A DNA stretch of 64,000 nt from Actinophytocola sp963825445. GTDB taxonomy: Bacteria > Actinomycetota > Actinomycetes > Mycobacteriales > Pseudonocardiaceae. The notes below the pieces were generated by a model. It did not search any database and was not told the origin of the DNA. It saw only the letters and a list, made by a program, of their open reading frames with translations. Every line of letters starts with the position of its first letter. The first letter of the stretch is position 1. Location: positions 310,001 to 374,000 of the forward strand of contig CAWGTM010000024.1 in assembly GCA_963825445.1 (NCBI GenBank), read 5' to 3'. Positions 41,905-50,162 of the stretch are shown here, in pieces. The translations under genes were made by a program, and so were the position numbers.

Positions 41905-42876
41905 CTACGCCGTCCGGATCAGGTCCGCCGCGCGGAGGTCGGTCCACAACTGGGCGGGGACGTCCGCGGCGAACGACTTCAGGTTGGTGCGTGCCTCGTC
42001 GGCGGACCGCATGCCCACGGCGATGCCGGCGACCGCCGGGTGCAGGAGCGGGAAGGCCATGGCCGCCTGGGGAAGCGTCACGCCGTGTGTCTCGCACACG
42101 TCGGCGATCCGGGTGGCCCGCGCCAGGATCTCCGGTGACGCCGTGCCGTAGTCGTAGGGCGCGTCGGCGCTGGGCCGCGGCACGGCGAGGAGCCCGGAGT
42201 TGAAGATCGAAGCGGCGATCACCGAGACACCGCGTTCCTCGCAGGCGGGGAGGAACGCGTCGAGCGCGCTGTGGTCGAGCAGCGTGTGGCGGCCGGACTG
42301 CATGACCACGTCGATGTCGGCCTCCTTGACGAGGGTGGTCAGCATCGCCGTGTCGTACATGCCGGCGCCGATCGCGCCCACCGTCCCTTCCGACCGCAGT
42401 TCGGCCAGCGCCGGGTAACCGTCGCGCACGGCGTCGTCGAAGTACTCCTCGGCGTCGTGCAGGTACAGCACGTCGATCCGGTCCAGCCCCATCCGCTCCA
42501 GCGAGTCCTCGACGCTGCGCCGGACTCCGTCGCGGGTGAAGTCCCGCACCCGGCGATGGGCGGCGGGCACGTGGAAACCCGCCGGGTCCATCCGGCCGGC
42601 CGCGTCCTGCGCCACCAGCAGCCGCCCGACCTTCGTGGACAGGGTGAACGACTCCCGCGGCCGCCCGCGCAGGAACTCACCGATCCGGCGCTCGGAATGC
42701 CCGATGCCGTAGTGCGGTGACGTGTCGAAGTACCGGACCCCGCCGTCCCAGGCCGCGGCCAGCGCCCCCGCGGCGGTCTCGTCGTCCAACGGTGCGAAAA
42801 GCCCGCCGAGCGGCCCACCACCGAACCCCAGCCGCGTCACCTCGACAGCAGTGCGCCCGAGCCTGCGAGTCTCCAC
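41905..42876 (-). CDS. Aldo/keto reductase (sugar dehydrogenase like)
   Basis: A 323-residue AKR with a TIM-barrel pattern: LGFGGGPLGGLF at the start, the catalytic set FDTSPHYGIGHSERRIGEFL (Asp, Tyr) and LSTKVGRLL (Lys), and LYLHDAEEYF with the histidine. It is nearest to D-threo-aldose or L-fucose dehydrogenases. GTG 42876 follows GGGGAGGACC. It probably acts on a free sugar or sugar acid with NAD(P). It lies alone between the cellulase and an esterase, convergent with the cellulase. The substrate is inferred. Confidence 0.9.
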   Translation of the reverse strand: METRRLGRTAVEVTRLGFGGGPLGGLFAPLDDETAAGALAAAWDGGVRYFDTSPHYGIGHSERRIGEFLRGRPRESFTLSTKVGRLLVAQDAAGRMDPAGFHVPAAHRRVRDFTRDGVRRSVEDSLERMGLDRIDVLYLHDAEEYFDDAVRDGYPALAELRSEGTVGAIGAGMYDTAMLTTLVKEADIDVVMQSGRHTLLDHSALDAFLPACEERGVSVIAASIFNSGLLAVPRPSADAPYDYGTASPEILARATRIADVCETHGVTLPQAAMAFPLLHPAVAGIAVGMRSADEARTNLKSFAADVPAQLWTDLRAADLIRTA

Positions 42877-42908
42877 CTGCGGTCCTCCCCATGATCAGAT
42901 CTTCGACA

Positions 42909-44096
42909 CTAGTGCGGCGTGGTGGTGTTCGAGGAACCGTTTTCGGGGCCGAACCTGACCTCGGGATAGCGCGTGGACGGCCGCTCCAACAGGGGTTGCG
43001 GGTTGCCGCGCAGGTGCAGATCGAAGAAGGCGTCGACGTAGGCGCGGGTGATCACCACGGAACGGGTGCCGGGGAGATCACTCCCGAGGTCGACACCGGC
43101 CTGGTTCATCAGCATGTCGTAGTCGGTGAACGACGGATGCACCGAACCCGTCACCGCGAGCCAGCGCTTCCACCCGGTCAGGCGTGGCCAGTCCCGGACC
43201 CACGAGGGTTCCTCCCCGGGGGCGCCGAAGAACATGAACGGCCGCGACAGCCCGCTTTCGGGAAGTGGCTTGAAGTTCGTGCCGTCCAGGTTGATGCCGG
43301 CCCGCACCCGGGGATCGGTCAGCATGGTCTCGCCGACACTCGCGCCGCCGAGCGACATGCCCGCCATCCCGATCCGGGACCGATCGACCATCGGCGACCG
43401 GGTCAGCTCGTCGAGCACGAAGGAGACGTCGCGTGCCCGGCTCTCCACCGCGAGCGTGGGAAACTCCTCGATCTCCAGCAGGCACGCGTCGCAGGTGGTG
43501 ACCCGCCCGTCGGGGAAGGTCGTGGCGTGGGTCTCGTAGGTGTGGTCGATCGCGGCGACCACATACCCGCGGCTGGCCAGTTCCTCGGCCAGGGCGGTGA
43601 GCGAGGTGCGCAGCCAACCCATACCGGGCGAAAGCACGATGAGCGGACGTCTGCCGCCCACCGGTTGCACGTCGGTGTACGCGTTGGTCCGAGTCCTGCT
43701 CAACACGTCGAGCGGCACACCCGTGATCCCCGCGGAGGCCAGGAGCAACCTCGACTCCCGCGGCGTCACGTACCGTGCCCGCCGCTCACCAGGCGATCGA
43801 GCCGGGTACCACAGCGAAACCATGAGTTCCCGCGCCCCCGCCTCAGGAACCCACGGATCCGAACGCGACTCGTCGGTCAGATGCAGGGACGCGGTACCGA
43901 CCGGATGAGACCCGGTCGGTACGGGCAGAGAGAGCGCGCTGGCCACCGGCCCAGGAGAATCGGCCGCGGCCGAGTACCCGGTCGCGGCGGCGGTCACGAC
44001 AGCGAGCAGCCCAGCGACGGCAACCAGGCCACGAGCGCGTTTACGGACCCGCTCGGTCGGGCTTACGACCGCCGAAGCGGCATCGTCATATGGCAT
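42909..44096 (-). CDS. Alpha/beta hydrolase, PAF-acetylhydrolase-like
   Basis: A 395-residue esterase with an N-terminal membrane helix after a short cytoplasmic segment (RARGLVAVAGLLAVVTAAATGYSAAA), so it is membrane-anchored or secreted. The catalytic Ser is in GMSLGG (GxSxG), preceded by YVVAAIDHTYETHATTFPDGR and followed by the GINLDG strand, as in PAF-acetylhydrolase-like enzymes. An Asp and a final His complete the triad in the C-terminal half. The ATG at 44096 (MPYDD) is chosen over an upstream ATG at 44132. It is divergent from the histidine kinase, 118 bases away. Confidence 0.86.
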   Translation of the reverse strand: MPYDDAASAVVSPTERVRKRARGLVAVAGLLAVVTAAATGYSAAADSPGPVASALSLPVPTGSHPVGTASLHLTDESRSDPWVPEAGARELMVSLWYPARSPGERRARYVTPRESRLLLASAGITGVPLDVLSRTRTNAYTDVQPVGGRRPLIVLSPGMGWLRTSLTALAEELASRGYVVAAIDHTYETHATTFPDGRVTTCDACLLEIEEFPTLAVESRARDVSFVLDELTRSPMVDRSRIGMAGMSLGGASVGETMLTDPRVRAGINLDGTNFKPLPESGLSRPFMFFGAPGEEPSWVRDWPRLTGWKRWLAVTGSVHPSFTDYDMLMNQAGVDLGSDLPGTRSVVITRAYVDAFFDLHLRGNPQPLLERPSTRYPEVRFGPENGSSNTTTPH

Positions 44097-44214
44097 GACC
44101 CCATCCTGATGAGCCACTCCGGCCCCGAACATCAGGCGAAAGCACGATTCACGCCAGCCGCAACCGTACTTTTGACCGATACGCCGCAGCGACCGGATTC
44201 GTAGCCTGCATCAT

Positions 44215-45351
44215 GTGGACACTCGGGATCGGCAAGCCGCTCTACCCAGGATCGCGGCCGACACCGCCCTCGGCGTCGCACTAGCGGCAGCGATCGCCAT
44301 CACGGCGTTGGCAATCGCGGACACCTGGGGCGGCAACTACTGGATGTTCGGCTCCGCCACCGGGCTGGTGATGGCCGCACTAGCCCTCATGCGCCGACAC
44401 CACCGGGGATGGCCCGCCGTAGCGGGACTCGCCGTCGCGACGACCGCGACCGTGACAGCCGAACTGGCCCACCTCCCCACCGAACCCGGCCCAGCCTCCG
44501 CTCTCGGCCTGTCCGTACTCATCGGCTCCGCGATCAGAACACTCCCGACCCCGTGGGCAACAGCCATCACAACCGGCGGGCTGGCACTGGTCGCCGGCAC
44601 CACCCTGACCGAATCGGCATCGACCGTGACAATGCTGGGCATCGCCGGCTGGCTGGGCGCCCTATCGACCGGACTGGGCCTACGCCTTCTGGACACCCAC
44701 CACCACACGGCCTCCGAACAGGCACGCCACGACGAACGCCTGGAACTGGCGAGGGAACTGCACGACATCGTCGCCCACCACATCACCGGCGTGGTCCTCC
44801 ACGCCCAAGCCGCAAGAGTGGTCCGACGCAAACACCCGGAGCAACTGGACGACTATCTGGCCGGCATCGAAACCGCCGGCTCCGACGCACTGGCCGCGAT
44901 GCGCCGCGTAGTCGGCCTCCTCCGCGACACCAACGACGCGTCCCCCGCCACAACCGGCCCAGAACAACTGAGCGAACTGGTAGCCCGCTTCACCAACCAC
45001 GGCCACACCGTGCACCACCACCTACCCGACAACGACCAGGCATGGCCACCGGAAGTAACCAGCACGGTGTACCGGGTAGTCCAGGAGTCCCTGACCAACA
45101 TCACCAAACACGCCCAACAGGCCAACACAGTCACGGTCAACGTCACCCAGAACAGCGAAACCATCACCGTCAAGGTCGAAGACGACGCCCCACCAACCCC
45201 ACCCCTATACCCCCGCCGCAGCGGCTACGGCCTAGTCGGAATGCGAGAACGCATAAAAGCTATCGGCGGCACACTGTCCGCAGGCCCCCGCCACAACACC
45301 GGCTGGTCAGTACACGCAGAACTACCACTTCAGATCCAAGAACGCCGATGA
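44215..45351 (+). CDS. Sensor histidine kinase, NarL/DesK type
   Basis: A 378-residue kinase with five to six N-terminal helices (about 15-155) and no extracellular domain, then a HisKA_3 dimerisation domain with phospho-acceptor His183 in ELARELHDIVAHHITG, and a HATPase (VVQESLTNITKHAQQ and SGYGLVGMRERI). It senses within the membrane. The GTG start at 44215 lies soon after a TAGCCT hexamer, so the message may be leaderless. The stop overlaps the regulator ATG (GATGA). Codons become A-ending towards the 3' end, unlike nearby genes. Confidence 0.92.
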   Translation: MDTRDRQAALPRIAADTALGVALAAAIAITALAIADTWGGNYWMFGSATGLVMAALALMRRHHRGWPAVAGLAVATTATVTAELAHLPTEPGPASALGLSVLIGSAIRTLPTPWATAITTGGLALVAGTTLTESASTVTMLGIAGWLGALSTGLGLRLLDTHHHTASEQARHDERLELARELHDIVAHHITGVVLHAQAARVVRRKHPEQLDDYLAGIETAGSDALAAMRRVVGLLRDTNDASPATTGPEQLSELVARFTNHGHTVHHHLPDNDQAWPPEVTSTVYRVVQESLTNITKHAQQANTVTVNVTQNSETITVKVEDDAPPTPPLYPRRSGYGLVGMRERIKAIGGTLSAGPRHNTGWSVHAELPLQIQERR

Positions 45352-46009
45352 CAACCCCACCACCATCAGCGTCCTTATCGCCGACGACCAGGCCATGATC
45401 CGCAGCGGCCTACGCCTCCTCTTGGAGGACGAACCAGACATCACGGTGATCGCAGAAGCCAACGACGGCGTAGAAGCAGTAGAAATGGCCCGCCGCCTAC
45501 GCCCTGACGTGTGCCTGGTGGACATCCGCATGCCCCGACTGGACGGCATAGCGGTAACCCGCGCCCTAGCGGGCCAAGGCGTCCCAAACCCCCTACGCGT
45601 AGTCGTGGTAACAACCTTCGACACAGACGAATACCTCACCGGCGCACTACGCAGCGGCGCAGCCGGCTTCATCCTGAAAGACGCGGGCCCCACCCTACTA
45701 GCAGAAGCCATCCGCTCAGCAAACAACGGCGACGCCCTGGTCTCCCCATCACTAACACGACGACTACTAAGCCACCTAACAACAACAAACACCCTCGCAA
45801 CCCAACCAGAAAAACCACTGTCCAACCGAGAAACCGAGGTAGTCCACGCCATAGCAAGAGGCCGCACCAACCAAGAAATAGCCGCCGACCTCTTCATCTC
45901 CCTGAGCACAGTAAAAAGCCACGTATCAGGCATCCAAACCAAACTAGGAGCCCGCAACCGCGTCCAGATCGCCGCCTGGGCATGGCAAAATCAACCAGTT
46001 TTTGAATAA
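45348..46009 (+). CDS. NarL-family response regulator with a frameshift near its start
   Basis: Receiver and LuxR-type helix-turn-helix are present: the acidic pair of VLIADDQAMIRSG, the phospho-acceptor Asp at 45521 in LVDIRMPRLDG, a Lys in FILKDAG, and LSNRETEVVHAIARGRTNQEIAADLFISLSTVKSHV. But the ATG at 45348, which overlaps the kinase stop, is in another frame: it reads MTTPPPSAS and hits a stop. One additional C in the run at 45355-45358 would give MTTPTTISVLIADDQ in frame. In-frame translation could otherwise begin only at ATG 45395, losing the acidic pair. Either a base-call gap or a real mutation. Confidence 0.8.
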
Positions 46010-46064
46010 AAAAATCCGGCAACGCAACCACGCTGGGTCCGGCGCGTTACGCACCGTGGGGGGC

Positions 46065-46085
46065 TTGGGGGGCTCGGCCCCCCAA
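46065..46085. terminator. G-rich hairpin after the response regulator
   Basis: TTGGGGGG and CCCCCCAA pair around a 5-base loop, preceded by another GGGGGG run. It lies 56 bases after the regulator stop and may end that transcript, although no clear T-run follows (AATATAATG). Confidence 0.5.
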
Positions 46086-46097
46086 TATAATGCGAAA

Positions 46098-46135
46098 GAG
46101 CCCTGCATCTGCGCTTTACAGCAGATACAGGGCTC
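46098..46135 (-). terminator. Hairpin terminator downstream of tRNA-Glu
   Basis: GAGCCCTG-C-ATCTGC pairs perfectly apart from one bulge with GCAGAT-A-CAGGGCTC around an 8-base loop. On the minus strand it is followed by TTTCGCATTATATT. It lies 10 bases beyond the 3' end of tRNA-Glu, in the right place to end the tRNA transcript. Confidence 0.8.
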
Positions 46136-46144
46136 CCAGCTCTG

Positions 46145-46217
46145 TAGCCCCGACGGGATTCGAACCCGCGCTACCGCCTTGAGAGGGCGGCGTCCTAGGC
46201 CTCTAGACGACGGGGCC
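46145..46217 (-). tRNA. tRNA-Glu (anticodon CTC)
   Basis: A 73-nt cloverleaf: acceptor GGCCCCG/CGGGGCT, anticodon stem CCGCC/GGCGG with loop CTCTCAA (anticodon CTC), and T-arm with GGTTCGAATCC. CCA is not encoded. It lies 53 bases downstream of tRNA-Gln and in the same orientation as gltX, whose product charges it. Confidence 0.95.
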
Positions 46218-46270
46218 AGGATCTTCATTTTCTTGATTTCAACAGAGGGAACCTTATCAGGTGCTCTCTG

Positions 46271-46342
46271 CTGGGGTACCAGGACTCGAACCTAGACTAA
46301 CTGGACCAGAACCAGTCGTGCTGCCAATTACACCATACCCCA
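46271..46342 (-). tRNA. tRNA-Gln (anticodon CTG)
   Basis: A 72-nt cloverleaf: acceptor TGGGGTA/TACCCCA, anticodon stem ACTGG/CCAGT with loop TTCTGGT (anticodon CTG), and T-loop GGTTCGAGTCC. CCA is not encoded. It starts 14 bases after the HAD gene stop, so it may be co-transcribed with it or use a promoter inside that gene. Confidence 0.95.
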
Positions 46343-46355
46343 CTGGCGCTACTCC

Positions 46356-47213
46356 TCAGCGGGCCTCGGTTGCCCTTGACTCGCTGTCGTAGTGCTGGTG
46401 AGAGATGTTAGACCACGCCTCGGAGGGCTCATTAATCGGGGCCGTCAGGTCGGGGGTCCGGTACTCGCTCACGATGAGTCTGGGCAGGTCGGCGAGGGTC
46501 TCGATGGTCTGGACGCCCGCGTCGACGGGTTCGTCGGTGCCGACGCGGTCCAGCCACACGGCGTGGAGGCCTGCGTCGCGGGCGCCGATGGCGTCGGTGT
46601 CCAGGAGGTCGCCCACGTGCATGGTTTCGGACGTGCTGACGCCCATTTGCCGGCAGGCCGTGTGGAAGATCACGGGATCGGGTTTGGCCGCACCGATCTC
46701 GCCGGCGATGAGAATGGTGTCGAAGAAGCGGGAGATGCCGAGTCCCGTGAGTTTGCCGCGTTGGTGTTGGCCTGAGGCGTTGGTCACGGCCGCGAGTTTG
46801 ATGCCGGCGGCGCGGAGCCAGTCGAGGCAGGGGATGGCGTCGTCGAACAGCTGCCAGGTGGTCCGCAGTTGGGTGCAGCGGCGTTCTTCGAGCGTGGCGA
46901 CCAGGTCGTCATCCAGGAGGGCACCGAGGTCGGCGAAGAAGGCCTTCGTCCGGGCGCGGTGCATCGCGTCGTAGGGCAGCTCACCGGCGACCACCCTGGC
47001 CACGTGCTCGTCGGTGGTCCGCTGCCACCGGAGCCACATGTCGTCGCGCCCGATGAGGTCGTGGAGGGCCTGTCGGGCGGAGCTGGTGAAGTCGACGAGG
47101 GTGTCGTCGATGTCCAGGCAGACGGCCTTGATCCGGGGCGGCTCGTGCGCGGCCGCCAGCACGGGAGCATGGCGGTCGGAGGCAGCTGGAAACGGCACGA
47201 GCCCAAAGGTCAT
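46356..47213 (-). CDS. HAD-family hydrolase
   Basis: A 285-residue phosphatase-like protein of the HAD superfamily. Motif I is CLDIDDTLV (nucleophile Asp in DIDDT, about residues 33-37), motif II is AVTNAS, and motif III/IV is AAKPDPVIF with HVGDLLDTDAIGARDAG. The cap type (alpha-helical C1) fits the 2-haloacid dehalogenase/phosphoglycolate phosphatase branch. It lies between gltX and the tRNA genes, all on the minus strand. HAD genes in this location act on small phosphate esters, but the substrate is undefined. The first 28 residues are a variable N-terminal extension. Confidence 0.9.
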   Translation of the reverse strand: MTFGLVPFPAASDRHAPVLAAAHEPPRIKAVCLDIDDTLVDFTSSARQALHDLIGRDDMWLRWQRTTDEHVARVVAGELPYDAMHRARTKAFFADLGALLDDDLVATLEERRCTQLRTTWQLFDDAIPCLDWLRAAGIKLAAVTNASGQHQRGKLTGLGISRFFDTILIAGEIGAAKPDPVIFHTACRQMGVSTSETMHVGDLLDTDAIGARDAGLHAVWLDRVGTDEPVDAGVQTIETLADLPRLIVSEYRTPDLTAPINEPSEAWSNISHQHYDSESRATEAR

Positions 47214-47270
47214 CAGCAGAGGTTAGGCCGCCGGATGCCACTTTCGATTCGGCTAACGAGGTGATTGTTG

Positions 47271-47313
47271 CGGAGCTGGCACGATTCAGTGAGTAGCACT
47301 CCAGCCAGCTCCG
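47271..47313 (-). terminator. Inverted repeat downstream of gltX (possible terminator)
   Basis: CGGAGCTGGC and GCCAGCTCCG form a perfect 10-bp stem with a 23-base loop, 44 bases beyond the gltX stop and before the HAD start. There is no T-run, so termination is uncertain. The surrounding 143 bases are unusually AT-rich and presumably hold the HAD promoter. Confidence 0.4.
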
Positions 47314-47356
47314 ATTATTCAGTATCGCTTCTCGTCAGTGCCGCGTTACCACCTTG

Positions 47357-48850
47357 TCAGGTCTGGGCCTGGCGCAGCCGCTGGAGTGACCGGTCGCGGC
47401 CGAGCAGTTCGAGCGACTCGTACAGCGGCGGCGACACCGTTCGACCGGACGTGGCGACCCGCACGGGCGCGAACGCCTTGCGTGGTTTGAGCCCGAGGCC
47501 CCCGACGTCATCGATGAGCGCGGCCTTCAGTGCCTCCTCGATGGCGGCGGCCGTCCAGTCGCCCACGCCCTCGAGCGCGGCGACGCTGGCCGCCAGGACG
47601 GGTTGGGCGTCCGGCCCGAGGTTCTTGGCCGCGGCCTCCGGTTCGGGGGCGAACTCGGAGTCGGAGACAAAGAGGAATCGGATCATCGTGGCGGCATCGG
47701 ACAGAACGGTCACGCGTTCCTGGACGAGCGGGCCGACGGCGGTCAGTGTGGCGAGCTGATCGTCGCTCGGGTTCTCCGGCAGGATTTTCGCGGCCGCGAG
47801 ATAGGGCACCAGCCGCTGCGCGAAATCGGCGGGGGAGAGCCGCCGGATGTGTTCGGCGTTGATGGCCTCGGCCTTCTTCAGGTCGAACCGCGCGGGGTTC
47901 GCGCTGACGCGCGTGATGTCGAAGGCTTCGACCATTTCGGACATGGTGAAGATGTCGCGGTCCTCGGCGATGGCCCAGCCGAGCAGCGCGAGGTAGTTCA
48001 GCATGCCTTCCGGCAGGAATCCGCGGTCCCGGTAGTGGAACAGGTTGGACTCGGGGTCGCGCTTGGACAGTTTCTTGTTGCCCTCGCCGCGCACGAGCGG
48101 AAGGTGTCCGAACGTGGGCGTGAAAGTGGTCACGCCGATGCGCTGGAGTGCGCCGTACAGCGCGATCTGACGCGGGGTGGACGGCAGCAGGTCCTCGCCA
48201 CGCAATACGTGGGTGACGCCCATGAGCGCGTCGTCGACCGGGTTGGTGAGCGTGTACAGCGGGGCGCCGTTGCCGCGCACCAGAACCGGGTCGGGCACGC
48301 TGCCGACCTTGAACACGATCTCGCCGCGCACCAGGTCGGTGAACACGATGTCGGTCTCGGGCATGCGCAGCCGCAGCACGGGGTCGCGGCCCTCGGCCCG
48401 CAGCGAGGCCTTCCGCTCGTCGGTGAGCTCGCGGTCGGCGTTGTCGTAGCCGAGCTTCGGGTCCTGGCCGGCGGCGCGGCGGCGGGCCTCGACCTCTTCG
48501 GGGCTGGAGAACGACTCGTACAGCTCGCCGGCGGCGAGCAGCCGGGCGGCGATGTCGGCGTAGACGTCGCCGCGCTCGCTCTGCCGGTAGGGCTCGTGTG
48601 GCCCGCCGACCTCCGGCCCCTCGTCCCAGTCGAGGTTCAACCAGCGCAGCGCGTCGAGCAGCGCGTGGTAGCTCTCCTCGGAGTCGCGGGAAGCGTCGGT
48701 GTCCTCGATGCGGAACACGAGCTTGCCGCCGTTGTGCCGGGCGAAGGCCCAGTTGAACAGGACTGTGCGGATGAGACCCACGTGCGGGGTGCCGGTCGGG
48801 GACGGGCTGAAGCGGGCACGGGTGTCGGCCGGAGCGAATGCAGTAGTCAT
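47357..48850 (-). CDS. gltX: Glutamyl-tRNA synthetase
   Basis: A 497-residue class I synthetase. The HIGH-type motif is in SPSPTGTPHVGLIRT (HVGL at about residues 23-26), and the second signature is KKLSKRDPE in the middle of the protein, with the connecting IEDTD segment. It attaches glutamate to tRNA-Glu. Actinobacteria usually lack glutaminyl-tRNA synthetase, so this enzyme also misacylates tRNA-Gln with Glu, which GatCAB then amidates (established). Its closeness to the two tRNA genes at 46145-46342 fits this double role. ATG start at 48850. Confidence 0.96.
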   Translation of the reverse strand: MTTAFAPADTRARFSPSPTGTPHVGLIRTVLFNWAFARHNGGKLVFRIEDTDASRDSEESYHALLDALRWLNLDWDEGPEVGGPHEPYRQSERGDVYADIAARLLAAGELYESFSSPEEVEARRRAAGQDPKLGYDNADRELTDERKASLRAEGRDPVLRLRMPETDIVFTDLVRGEIVFKVGSVPDPVLVRGNGAPLYTLTNPVDDALMGVTHVLRGEDLLPSTPRQIALYGALQRIGVTTFTPTFGHLPLVRGEGNKKLSKRDPESNLFHYRDRGFLPEGMLNYLALLGWAIAEDRDIFTMSEMVEAFDITRVSANPARFDLKKAEAINAEHIRRLSPADFAQRLVPYLAAAKILPENPSDDQLATLTAVGPLVQERVTVLSDAATMIRFLFVSDSEFAPEPEAAAKNLGPDAQPVLAASVAALEGVGDWTAAAIEEALKAALIDDVGGLGLKPRKAFAPVRVATSGRTVSPPLYESLELLGRDRSLQRLRQAQT

Positions 48851-48903
48851 GGCCCGATCAGCGTATCCGGGTTGACGACGGGCGGCGCCGGGTGCATCCT
48901 GGA

Positions 48904-48927
48904 CTTATTCAACACACATTGAATAAG
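48904..48927. promoter_or_regulatory. 24-bp palindromic operator before the monooxygenase
   Basis: CTTATTCAA-N6-TTGAATAAG, perfect over 9 bp in each arm. It ends just before the ribosome-binding site AAGGAGGGG and 8 bases before the ATG at 48936, so a bound repressor would block transcription or clearance. Size and symmetry suit a TetR- or MarR-family repressor. None is encoded next to it. Confidence 0.8.
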
Positions 48928-48935
48928 GAGGGGTC

Positions 48936-50162
48936 ATGGAACGAACCACGTGTCTCGTCGTCGGTGGGGGACCGGCCGGCATGGTGCTCGGGCTGCTGCT
49001 CGCGCGGGCCGGCGTCGAGGTCACGGTGCTGGAGAAGCACAGCGACTTCCTGCGTGACTTCCGCGGCGACACCGTGCATCCGACGACCCTGGAACTGTTG
49101 GACGAACTGGGCCTCGGCGAGCGGTTCGCGAAGCTGCCACAGAGCAGGCTCGAGGGAGCGATGGTGCCGTTCGGGGGCGGCCAGGTGCGGTTCGCGGACT
49201 TCACCACGCTTCCCGGCCCGCACAACTACATAGCCATGGTGCCGCAGTGGGATCTGCTCGACCTGCTGGCCAACGCGGCCAAGGAGGAGCCCGGCTTCAC
49301 CCTGCGCATGGACACCGAGGCCGTCGGTCTGGTGCGGGAGAACGGCCGGGTGTCCGGTGTGGAGTATCGGACGAAGGACGGCGCCACCGGCCGGATCCAC
49401 GCCGACCTGACCGTCGCCGCCGACGGCCGCCGCTCGGTGCTGCGTGGGGAGGCGGCGCTGCGGGTGCGGAACTACCCGACCCCGCTGGACGTCTGGTGGT
49501 TCCGCCTGCCGCGCCTCGAGAGCGATCCGAGCGGCGCGGTCGGCATGTTCAGCCGCTCGCGCGCCATGGTCATGCTCGACCGGTTGACCTACTGGCAGTC
49601 GGCCATCCTCATCCCCAAGGGCAGCGACCCCGAGCTGCGTAAGCAGCCGGTGTCGGAGATGGTGGCGAGCCTCGCCGAACTGGTGCCGTGGCTCGGCGAC
49701 CGTGGCGACGCGGTCGAGTCGTGGGACGACGTCAAGCTGTTGGACGTCCGGCTGGACCGGTTGACCCGGTGGTACCAGGACGGCCTGCTGTGCATCGGCG
49801 ACGCGGCGCACGCCATGTCCCCGGTCGGCGGGGTCGGCATCAACCTGGCGGTGCAGGACGCGGTGGCCGCTGCCCGGCTGCTGGCCCGGCCCCTGCTGTC
49901 AGGTCACGTCACCACGAAGGACCTGGCGAAGGTGCAACGCCGCCGCCTGCTCCCGACCGTGGTGGTCCAGGGCCTGCAGCGGATCCTGCACGCCCGGATC
50001 CTGCGGCCGGTGGTGGCCGGCGAGGTCGAGGTGGCCCGCGCCGAACGGCCGCCGCTCCCGTTGCGGGTGATGATGCGGTTCCCGTGGTTCCGGCGGATTC
50101 CCGCCCGACTGGTGGGTCGCGGGATCATGGCCGAGCACGCGCCGGACTTCGCCCGCCGCTAG
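48936..50162 (+). CDS. FAD-dependent monooxygenase (PHBH fold)
   Basis: A 408-residue class A flavoprotein monooxygenase. It shows the Rossmann motif VVGGGPAGMVLGLLLARAG (residues 8-26), the DG motif TVAADGRRS, and the second FAD motif GLLCIGDAAHAMSPVGGVGINLAVQDA. It hydroxylates an aromatic or polyketide-like substrate with NAD(P)H and oxygen; the C-terminal helical part resembles enzymes that inactivate tetracyclines or rifamycins, among others, but this is not diagnostic. A 24-bp operator overlaps its start region. It is convergent with the TNT gene, sharing 4 bases. The substrate is unknown. Confidence 0.9.
   Translation: MERTTCLVVGGGPAGMVLGLLLARAGVEVTVLEKHSDFLRDFRGDTVHPTTLELLDELGLGERFAKLPQSRLEGAMVPFGGGQVRFADFTTLPGPHNYIAMVPQWDLLDLLANAAKEEPGFTLRMDTEAVGLVRENGRVSGVEYRTKDGATGRIHADLTVAADGRRSVLRGEAALRVRNYPTPLDVWWFRLPRLESDPSGAVGMFSRSRAMVMLDRLTYWQSAILIPKGSDPELRKQPVSEMVASLAELVPWLGDRGDAVESWDDVKLLDVRLDRLTRWYQDGLLCIGDAAHAMSPVGGVGINLAVQDAVAAARLLARPLLSGHVTTKDLAKVQRRRLLPTVVVQGLQRILHARILRPVVAGEVEVARAERPPLPLRVMMRFPWFRRIPARLVGRGIMAEHAPDFARR

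Noticed and set aside
44097..44132. Upstream ATG as start of the esterase
   Set aside because: The 12 extra residues show no conservation signal and there is no ribosome-binding site; ATG 44096 is nearer to the membrane helix.
46002..46295. Plus-strand reading frame containing DGIRTRATALRGRRPRP
   Set aside because: It runs antisense through tRNA-Glu; this peptide is a well-known spurious translation of tRNA genes.
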